Assembly: GCF_007860105.1 (NCBI RefSeq)
Contig: NZ_SJPU01000001.1
Location: forward strand, 2,439,700 to 2,503,699
From: Allorhodopirellula heiligendammensis
GTDB lineage: Bacteria > Planctomycetota > Planctomycetia > Pirellulales > Pirellulaceae
Direction: 5' to 3'
DNA length: 64,000 bases
The notes below the pieces were generated by a model, which ran no database searches, had not been told where the DNA came from, and worked only from the letters and a program-made list of their open reading frames with translations. Made by a program: the position numbers and the translations under genes. Shown here one piece after another: positions 48,101 to 55,491 of this stretch (its first letter is position 1; every line of letters starts with the position of its first letter).

Positions 48101-50173
48101 CTATTGCGGTCCGGGCGTCAGGTTTTCTATCAGATAGCGAAGAATAAGCATCCGCACGTGCACCACAGTTCCTGATCCCTCACGCAACCCATGGTCGCGA
48201 TTCGGGTAAACCATGTAGTCGAACGGTTTGCCAAGTTCGACGAGGCGATCGACGAGGCCCTCGATGATCTGAATGTGTGTGTTGGTCTCGCCGGAACCCG
48301 TGATGATAAGTAGTTTACCTTCGAGGCCTTCGGCGAAATGGATGGGTGCCGAGCGTTCATAACCGTCCGCGTTGACCTCACGCGTTCGCATGTAAATTTC
48401 TTGGAACCATGCGTTGTAGAGATGCGGCTGAGGCTTAGGGACGACCGCAATTCCCACGTCGTACAATTCGGGCTGGCGGAACATGGCATTGAGCGTGTTG
48501 GATCCACCGCCACTCCAGCCCCAAATTCCGACGCGCGATAGATCCACGTACGATCGTTGACGACCGAGTTCCTTTAACGCAGCGGCTTGTTCCTCGGTTG
48601 AAAGCGGACCGAGGCTGCCGAAGATGCTCCGCCGCCATGCCGCACCCTTCGGCGCGGGCGTTCCCCGGTTGTCGATCGAAACAACGAGATATCCCATGTC
48701 AGCGACAACGCGGTGAAAGTCAATCTGACCTGCTCCCCATTTGTCCAAGACGGTCTGCAAATAAGGTTCACCGTAAACATACACGAACACCGGATATTTC
48801 TTGGTGTCGTCAAAGTTTTTCGGCTTGATCATCAACGCGTCCACCGAGATACCATCCCCGATATCGAGTTGCAGGAACTCCGTTGGATGCGAGATTACCC
48901 GCTCCATCTTCGCCCGCAGTTCAGCTTGATCCTCCAGCACACGTAGGACCCGGTGACTTGGCAGTTCGACGAGTTCAATGATCGGTGGTGAATCCAGCGT
49001 CGAGAATGTATGAAACGCTAGGTCGGCATTCGGTGAGAAATCGTAGTCATGGCTACCAGGCTGGTCTTTCGAAGTGATTCTTTCCAGCGTCCCCGTGCCA
49101 TCGAGCGGTACGCGATACAGGTATTTTTGAGTTGCGTTTTCGGGTGATGCGTAGAAGTAGAACCACCCATCGTTCTCATCGACGACGGCGCGATCGATGA
49201 TGTCGTAATCGCCCGGTGTGAGCACGGCAATCTCGTCACCATCGCGGGAGTAGAGAAACGCATGACGCCAGCCATCTTTTTCGCTGACGACGATGAACGC
49301 ATCGCCTTCACGAACCCAGTTCAACCCGGAGTTCGTCCCCTGGCTACCGACGGCCCAGGCCGGGTTGGTCTCACTGTAAATTCGAGTGGATTCGCCATCG
49401 AGCGAGTACAGTGTGAATTCACGCGTGTCACGGAACCGGCTCAGGGTTTCGACGAGCACCTGATCCGAGTTTTCTGCCCAGTCGACCTGGCCCAGATAGC
49501 AGCCTTCCTCCGGCACTTCTAACGGCAGCCACCGCACGTCACCCCCGGTCGAGGCCACCACACCGACCCGCAGCGCCGGGATCTGCTCACCGACTCTGGC
49601 AAAGCGAACGTCTCGAACGCCGGGATACGATGGGTCGCTGGGGACCAGTACCGATCGTTGTCTGACTTGGGTTGAATCCGACTCGATGAATGCAATGTGC
49701 TTCCCGTCGGGGCTCCACACGGGATCACGGTACGAGACGTCTCGGTCACGTGGCCGCTGAGTCAGGCGGATTTGTTCTCCACTTTTCAGATCCCGAACAA
49801 CTAGATTTCGTTTCTGAAACTCCACCACATGATTTTCATCGGGAGAGAGACGCTTCCCATGCTCGAGCTTATGTTCATCCTGCTGATCCGCTGGGCTCCG
49901 CTCCCCGCTCTGAGCGTCATAACTCCACAGGGACCGTTTCTGCGTCTCCGGATCACGTTCGCGAATTGTATATCCCGAGCTGTCAGGAAGCCATTTACCG
50001 TCAAACCCAGCTGGCTGGAACTCTCCGTGCTCGTAGACTGCTTGCAGTCGGGGCAACGCCTCCTCGACCCAGTTGGAGCGAGGCGCGTCTTGCGCCGGCA
50101 GGCTTTGAGGGTCCAACCCCATTGCGAGTATCAGGAACCCAGTCGTACAAGTGATCGCTAGGTGATTTCTCAT
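48101..50173 (-). CDS. Secreted DPP-IV-like S9 peptidase
   Basis: Protein of 690 residues: signal peptide about 1-27, an N-terminal beta-propeller of about 380 residues (RDPVWSPDGKHIAFIES, FYFYASPENATQKYLYRV), then an alpha/beta hydrolase domain. The nucleophile elbow is GWSGGG with Ser554; His661 is in YPNRDHGL. The third member, normally Asp in a GTADDNVHFQ-like motif, is Glu629 in GSGETNTHIQ; spacings of 75 and 32 residues equal the DPP-IV pattern. It would release dipeptides with proline-type residues at position two. The dehydratase gene ends 48 nt upstream on the same strand, suggesting one operon for hydroxyproline-type peptides. Substrate is inference. Confidence 0.9.
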   Translation of the reverse strand: MRNHLAITCTTGFLILAMGLDPQSLPAQDAPRSNWVEEALPRLQAVYEHGEFQPAGFDGKWLPDSSGYTIRERDPETQKRSLWSYDAQSGERSPADQQDEHKLEHGKRLSPDENHVVEFQKRNLVVRDLKSGEQIRLTQRPRDRDVSYRDPVWSPDGKHIAFIESDSTQVRQRSVLVPSDPSYPGVRDVRFARVGEQIPALRVGVVASTGGDVRWLPLEVPEEGCYLGQVDWAENSDQVLVETLSRFRDTREFTLYSLDGESTRIYSETNPAWAVGSQGTNSGLNWVREGDAFIVVSEKDGWRHAFLYSRDGDEIAVLTPGDYDIIDRAVVDENDGWFYFYASPENATQKYLYRVPLDGTGTLERITSKDQPGSHDYDFSPNADLAFHTFSTLDSPPIIELVELPSHRVLRVLEDQAELRAKMERVISHPTEFLQLDIGDGISVDALMIKPKNFDDTKKYPVFVYVYGEPYLQTVLDKWGAGQIDFHRVVADMGYLVVSIDNRGTPAPKGAAWRRSIFGSLGPLSTEEQAAALKELGRQRSYVDLSRVGIWGWSGGGSNTLNAMFRQPELYDVGIAVVPKPQPHLYNAWFQEIYMRTREVNADGYERSAPIHFAEGLEGKLLIITGSGETNTHIQIIEGLVDRLVELGKPFDYMVYPNRDHGLREGSGTVVHVRMLILRYLIENLTPGPQ

Positions 50174-50221
50174 GATGCGTTTGTTTCAATCGGGATGAGA
50201 TGGAAAGTGGATGGATTACGA

Positions 50222-51325
50222 CTACTTCACTTCGAATACAGGCTTGCCCAGGACATCCATTTTCGGTGTGATGCCCAGTCCTGGCTCGATATTGGCAGCC
50301 ATGAAGCCCTGTTCGCGTCGAGGTGCGCCATCAGCAGTACTGACGGTGACGTAGCTGTTGAAATCAGTGGCGGTGAACCGAAACTCTTCGGGTGTGCTGT
50401 GAGCCAAGTGAGCGATCGCAGCGGTCGTGATATCGCCACCCCAGCTATCTTCCAGTGTCATCGCGATGCCCATCGAAACGCATAGATCGCGAGCCTGTTT
50501 GGTTTTGGTCAGACCGCCGAGTTTGCTAATTTTCAGGTTCACGACATCCATCGCGAGGTCGTTCTTTGCCAGCATCAACATCTCCAGGCTGTCGAGATTC
50601 TCGTCGAGTACAAAGGGGTGGTCGGTGTGCCGTCGGATGGCGAGACATTCCTGGTAGCTCAAACACGGTTGTTCGATGTAAACGTCCACCTCGCGAACAG
50701 CGCGAACCACTCGCATTGCCTCATGCTGTGTCCATCCCGTGTTGGCGTCGGCCACCAATCGATCGGTGGGGCGCAGCACTGAGCTCACCGCGAGAATCCG
50801 CTCGATATCGGTATCAGGATCGCCACCGACTTTCAGCTGGAACCGCGTATATCCTTCATCGCGATATCCCGCCACGTTACCGGCCATCTCATCCGGCTCC
50901 ACCTGTGAGATCGCGCGATACAAACGCACGCTCTCGCCAAACCGGCCACCCATCAGTTCACACACGGGTAAGCCGCAGGCTTTGCCTAGAATATCCCAAC
51001 AAGCGATGTCGATCCCCGTCTTGACGTATGCATGACCTTTCAACGCCTGATCCATGCGCTGGTTCAGCACGCCGAGCTGCCGCGGATCAATGCCGAGCAG
51101 GTGGGGCGCCAGTTCGCGAACGCCGGCTCGCACCCCCTCAGCGTATGCTGGCAAATAGAACGGCCCCAGCGGACAAACTTCGCCGTAGCCGACCATTCCA
51201 CAGTCCGTTTCCACCCCGATAACGGTGCTGTCGAACACAGAAACTGATTTGCCTCCGGACCATTTGTACGAGCCCTCAACGAGCGGGAGTTCAACACGAT
51301 GTGCAAAAATACGAGCGATCTTCAT
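50222..51325 (-). CDS. Enolase-superfamily dehydratase, cis-3-hydroxy-L-proline dehydratase-like
   Basis: Cytoplasmic protein of 367 residues; start at 51325 ([15 protein letters not shown]). Mandelate racemase/muconate-lactonizing type with both acid-base lysines: Lys165 (FQLKVGG) and Lys265 (LKISKLGG), metal ligands Asp193 (VADAN), Glu218 (YIEQP) and Asp241 (LDENL). The segment [41 protein letters not shown] is like that of cis-3-hydroxy-L-proline dehydratases, which convert it to delta1-pyrroline-2-carboxylate. A dipeptide epimerase or other racemase is the alternative. Lies 48 nt before the S9 peptidase. Confidence 0.82.
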   Translation of the reverse strand: MKIARIFAHRVELPLVEGSYKWSGGKSVSVFDSTVIGVETDCGMVGYGEVCPLGPFYLPAYAEGVRAGVRELAPHLLGIDPRQLGVLNQRMDQALKGHAYVKTGIDIACWDILGKACGLPVCELMGGRFGESVRLYRAISQVEPDEMAGNVAGYRDEGYTRFQLKVGGDPDTDIERILAVSSVLRPTDRLVADANTGWTQHEAMRVVRAVREVDVYIEQPCLSYQECLAIRRHTDHPFVLDENLDSLEMLMLAKNDLAMDVVNLKISKLGGLTKTKQARDLCVSMGIAMTLEDSWGGDITTAAIAHLAHSTPEEFRFTATDFNSYVTVSTADGAPRREQGFMAANIEPGLGITPKMDVLGKPVFEVK

Positions 51326-51610
51326 AGAACAACTATCTTTCAGGATGTCACGACAGTGGGGAATTGCATTGCGACAGCGAATGCAGCAACTCAGAGCGGC
51401 ATTCATGAGAACGTCGGTACCGTCTTCGCGGGGGTGGCTGCATCGCATGGACACATCAGTAGGATGTTGGATGGTCTCGCTGTCGTCCAATACGAGCGGC
51501 ATTGTATAGCACGCTCCGTCGGGGCGCTTGATCCAAAATGTCCCCCATCAGTGAAAACGCGCACAGTGTGTCACCCAGCTCTCGTATCTGCTCGGGCGCC
51601 CTCGACATCA

Positions 51611-54151
51611 TCACTCGTCACCTGCTTGCCCGTCGGCAACATCACGAATCGCTTCGCGTGTGCGGACCACCATCGGATGGTCCTTCCATGGAGGAGCAAT
51701 TGAGTCGATGTCGCTGACGGCACTTGCCAGCGCAACATCGGCCGCCTCCTGGTTACCCGATTCGCGATACAATGTCGCCAGGTTGCGGTACAGCATCGCA
51801 CGCCAGCATCGATGTTGAACGTTGTCTGGCCTGGTTTGTATGAGCGATGTTTGAAGTAAGATCGCGCCGGATAGCAACTGTTCGGCTTCATCAAACCATA
51901 ATCGCGATCGGGCGACTGCTGACAATTTGTGGCGTAGATGAACCTCCGTCACCAGATATACCGAATTGTCGGCGTCCGTGGATCGCAGCGTCTCGACCTC
52001 GTGGAGTGCTTCACGCAGCCGTTGGGCAACTTCTGCAAACTGCCTTGGTGATCGCCGTCCACGCAAATTGACATCCGCCAACGCCTCCACCAGTTCGAAT
52101 CGCACGTCGTCGTCGTCCGGTGTCGCCGCCAATTGGTCTCGAAGAATCGCAACAGCCTCTTGAAAGTCGCGCTGCTTGGAGGGGGGCTTGGCACCTTCTG
52201 CTGCAGGAGGAGTGAGTCGTGATCGGGCTAACAGGCTACTCGCGTATAAAATACTCGTCGTTTTCGATTGCGGCTGGAGATCTCGTAGCCCTTCCAGAAT
52301 CTCGATTGCGTGATTGATATGCCGGAGATCGTCGCTGCGCTGAGCGGGCATGAGAGCTTCGCCACGACGCAAGTGGGGAGGGCGACTGCCAAGATTCAGA
52401 TAGGCACGGGCAAGTTCCAAACGCGCCGCCGTGTTCGCAGCATCAAGCTCAGAGGCGGCCTGCACGGCGGATTCGTAACATTGTTTGGACGCACCCCGAT
52501 CGAATTCCGCTTCGAACATCGCTCCAAGCTCGTTGTTCAACCGTGCCAAGCGTAAGTACAGATCATCATTTGGAATTGATGCGACCTCACCACGCTCATC
52601 GAGCAGCGTAATACTGGCACGGAGTGTGTCGATGCTATGGGAGGTGCGTCCCAAGCTGTGTTGAATCCGCGCGAGCTGAATGCTGGAGTCAACACTCCTT
52701 AGAATGATGTCACTGCGAGTTGGCGATTGCTGGGCGAGCCGCTCGTAGATCGGTTGAAGACGCTCCAGGATTCTCGCCGACGTGGGGGACGGTTCGAGAC
52801 CAACATTGGGCAATAAATCATCCTCTTCGAACGTCTCCCCCAGCGCGAGGCTGGCGGATGTCGGTGTGTGCAAGACGACATCGATCACGCCATCGAGCGA
52901 CTGGAGTGCCAGATCGACGGTATGCTCGGACGACTGCAATGCTGCAACGGATCGCTGATTTGCGGCGGATGTTTCCAAATACGCAATCGTGGAAATGATC
53001 GTCGCGGCGACTAATGCGACAACCGCGATTCCCACAGCGGCGGCGAGCTTCGGGTTGCGGCGCACCCAGCGAATGAAGCGACCCCAGAGTGGTGTTCGCC
53101 GCGCCCGGATTGGCTCATCGGCGAGAAAACGTCGCAGATCGTCGCGGAGGTCTGCTGCCGATGCGTACCGTTGAGATGGGGCTGCATGCATTGCCTTGCC
53201 AACAATGGTCGACAAATCCGTTGGAACATCAAGACGGACCCCATCAATCGGCTTTACTTGAGCGTTCGTGATCGAACCGATGAGGTGTTCAGCGTCGGTG
53301 GCGTCAAAGGCGGGACGCCCGCTGAGCAGTTCGTAGAGCGTGATGCCAATGCCATAAATGTCGCCCGCTTCGCCGGAGACTCCCGAGAATCGTTCGGGAG
53401 CCATGTAGCGTAGGCTACCGCTGACGCTCCGTGTATTGGTGAGATCGTTACCGACATGTTTCGCCAAACCAAAATCGGTGACTTGGACTGTCCCGTCATC
53501 TTCCATCAGGATGTTGGCAGGTTTTATATCGCGATGCAAAATACCGTTTGCATGCGAATATGCGATCGCATCCGCAACCTGCATTCCGATGCGGGCCGCG
53601 TCGAGGCACGAGAACGTTTTGCCGGCTGCAATGACGGCATCCATCGACTTTCCATGGATGAGCTGCATCACCAGGTAATGGGAACCGTCCGATTCACCGG
53701 TGCCATAGATCGGTACAATATTGGTGTGATGCATCGCCGCGGCCGTCATCGCTTCGGTGCGAAAGCGTTTCAACGCCTCATCGTCGAGCAGACTTTGCTT
53801 GGGAAGAATTTTGATGGCAACCACTCGATCGAGCGATTCCTGATGAGCTTCAAAGACGATGCCCATTCCGCCCCGGCCGATTTCGCGTACGATTCGAAAG
53901 TCACCGAGTTGCGACAACGCGTGACCCGCTAACGTCGCGGTGCCGTCGGCGTTGACCTGTTCGTCGATCTTGATCCGTTCGATGGATGCCACCAGCGGGA
54001 ACATTCGTCGAATGGAATCACTGTAATCTGGATGTCGCCTCGCATACTCTTCCACGGTGGGCCGTTCCCCATCGCGGTATCTCGCGAGGAAGTCGCTCGC
54101 GAGGGTATCGACCGTGGCAAGGGTGTCGTCAGTTGTCTCGGAAGCTCGCAT
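51611..54151 (-). CDS. Transmembrane Ser/Thr protein kinase with C-terminal repeat region
   Basis: Protein of 846 residues; start at 54151. Residues 1-80 are a planctomycete kinase N-terminus (FLARYRDGERPTVEEYARRHPDY). Kinase domain about 85-345: Gly loop 91-97 (IGRGGMG), Lys114 (VAIKIL), catalytic H206-R-D208 in HRDIKPANILM, D226-F-G228, and APE at 251-253. A transmembrane helix at about 369-392 is followed by about 450 residues of helical repeats, probably TPR-like, that would lie outside the cytoplasm. All catalytic residues appear intact. The ECF sigma gene upstream on the same strand, with a 509-nt gap, suggests a signalling partnership, which is inferred. Confidence 0.93.
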   Translation of the reverse strand: MRASETTDDTLATVDTLASDFLARYRDGERPTVEEYARRHPDYSDSIRRMFPLVASIERIKIDEQVNADGTATLAGHALSQLGDFRIVREIGRGGMGIVFEAHQESLDRVVAIKILPKQSLLDDEALKRFRTEAMTAAAMHHTNIVPIYGTGESDGSHYLVMQLIHGKSMDAVIAAGKTFSCLDAARIGMQVADAIAYSHANGILHRDIKPANILMEDDGTVQVTDFGLAKHVGNDLTNTRSVSGSLRYMAPERFSGVSGEAGDIYGIGITLYELLSGRPAFDATDAEHLIGSITNAQVKPIDGVRLDVPTDLSTIVGKAMHAAPSQRYASAADLRDDLRRFLADEPIRARRTPLWGRFIRWVRRNPKLAAAVGIAVVALVAATIISTIAYLETSAANQRSVAALQSSEHTVDLALQSLDGVIDVVLHTPTSASLALGETFEEDDLLPNVGLEPSPTSARILERLQPIYERLAQQSPTRSDIILRSVDSSIQLARIQHSLGRTSHSIDTLRASITLLDERGEVASIPNDDLYLRLARLNNELGAMFEAEFDRGASKQCYESAVQAASELDAANTAARLELARAYLNLGSRPPHLRRGEALMPAQRSDDLRHINHAIEILEGLRDLQPQSKTTSILYASSLLARSRLTPPAAEGAKPPSKQRDFQEAVAILRDQLAATPDDDDVRFELVEALADVNLRGRRSPRQFAEVAQRLREALHEVETLRSTDADNSVYLVTEVHLRHKLSAVARSRLWFDEAEQLLSGAILLQTSLIQTRPDNVQHRCWRAMLYRNLATLYRESGNQEAADVALASAVSDIDSIAPPWKDHPMVVRTREAIRDVADGQAGDE

Positions 54152-54660
54152 GACATGCAGATAGAAATGACAAGAAAGGAATGAAAGTAAATCCACACCG
54201 ATGGTGAAGCCGTCGCGGAAATTGTTAGGACTTTCGTCACGCCGCCACCCCCACCCAACATACCCGTGAGCAATACACTGCCGCGTCGACGAGACGTTTG
54301 TCGCGTTCGAAAGTCGGAACGCTGTACGAGATTGAAGCTCGTGAGGAGATGTGGATTCAAACAACTCCGGTGATGCAGGGTACGGGCCGAGTGCCATCTG
54401 GCCAATCCCGCCAGTCGCCCGGTTGTCTCCCCGCCTACCAACGCAACCATGAGCCGAACGCCGTAACTGCCTGTTAGCTCACGAACCCGACGCGCCAGCG
54501 AGGCATTCCACGTCGTTCCTCGCTCGCGCGTCGGGCGAGTGTTTGTGTTTATGGGTTCGGACAGCGAGCGCAACGAACTTTCAAGCCACCGGGGATCACT
54601 GCCTGTCCGGCCGCTGACCCGTCTCGGCTCACCCAATCATGAGCCCGTCGACGAGTACCG
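54152..54660. other. Intergenic region, 509 bp
   Basis: Between the sigma-factor stop and the kinase start, both minus strand. Holds the palindrome at 54486-54535. The kinase frame is open back to 54397 but has no domain signs, so it is taken as leader. Other reading frames here are shadows. Confidence 0.55.
54486..54535. repeat. Palindromic REP-like element / strong hairpin
   Basis: Two 18-nt arms (54486-54503 and 54518-54535) are complementary at 17 of 18 positions around a 14-nt loop. The arm core is cctcgct(g/c)gcgcgtcggg, close to intergenic repeats I recall from Rhodopirellula. About 125 nt after the sigma-factor stop, it could also act as a terminator. Confidence 0.75.
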
Positions 54661-55263
54661 CTACGGCATCTGTTCCAAGACGCTGCGGAGACGTTCCAGT
54701 GCCCGCATGTACCGGATGCTAGCTGCCTTGGGATTGATCGCCAATTCGATCGCGACCTCTTGATTGGTCAATTCTTCGAAGTGCCGGAGAGCGAGTACCT
54801 CTTGATCCATTTCGCTCATGCTGTCGAGCGCTTGCCGCACCTCGTCGATCAGTTCGGCTTTGACGGCAACTTGGCTGGGCGATGTCAGGTGGGCGATGAA
54901 ACGCTGGGACATGCACATTGAGGTATTGGCCCATAGCACTTGTCGCACGGGATTGGCTTCGCGCAGCACGCTACGCGATTCAGTCCCCACATGGGTACGG
55001 TGAATCTTGCTGAGCGTCTGCCCGACGACCAGACGTAGCCACAGGAAAAATGAGGGGAAGTCGCCGTGAATGTAGTGCTCGAGCCTCTTTTCCGCTTCCA
55101 AAAACACCTCTTGGATCACGTCATCGGGGTCCACGCGACCGCGAATTCGATCGCTGAGTCGGAAGTGGATAATCTGCCAGACACGGGGGCGATGAAATGT
55201 GAAGAGTTCTCCGAACACGGTCGTATCGCCCTTGGCGAGTCGTCGTTCGAGCTCGTCGGACAT
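54661..55263 (-). CDS. ECF-type sigma-70 family RNA polymerase sigma factor
   Basis: 200 residues from the ATG at 55263. Region 2: FGELFTFHRPRVWQIIHFRL and DPDDVIQEVFLEAEKRLEHY (core DxxDVxQEVF motif). Region 4: ALDSMSEMDQEVLALRHFEELTNQEVAIELAINPKAASIRYMRALERLR, a helix-turn-helix with the planctomycete-type KAASIRYMRALERLR. No anti-sigma gene is adjacent; the Ser/Thr kinase downstream may be the regulator, as with other planctomycete ECF/kinase pairs. The frame is open upstream to 55524 but without sigma features. Confidence 0.92.
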   Translation of the reverse strand: MSDELERRLAKGDTTVFGELFTFHRPRVWQIIHFRLSDRIRGRVDPDDVIQEVFLEAEKRLEHYIHGDFPSFFLWLRLVVGQTLSKIHRTHVGTESRSVLREANPVRQVLWANTSMCMSQRFIAHLTSPSQVAVKAELIDEVRQALDSMSEMDQEVLALRHFEELTNQEVAIELAINPKAASIRYMRALERLRSVLEQMP

Positions 55264-55491
55264 GAAATCGTTCTTCGTAGCGGAAGGCGTCAAGACTCGT
55301 TGGATTCCAATGCAGCAGCGACAGAGGTCAGGACTTTCTGGATTTTTAAAAAATGCCCGTAGATTGCATCGTCCACGCGGGTTTAGGTGAGTAGCCCCAC
55401 TCCCGACGCGAACGTTGCCGAGACGCTCGCAATACCAGATCGCCGAAACTCTCCACGAGTTCCGCTCCCAGCTTACCAGTGAATAATCCTC

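Noticed and set aside
53929-54636. 235-codon minus-strand frame overlapping the kinase start
   Set aside because: Different frame from the well-supported kinase, no domain, Arg/Ser-rich shadow.
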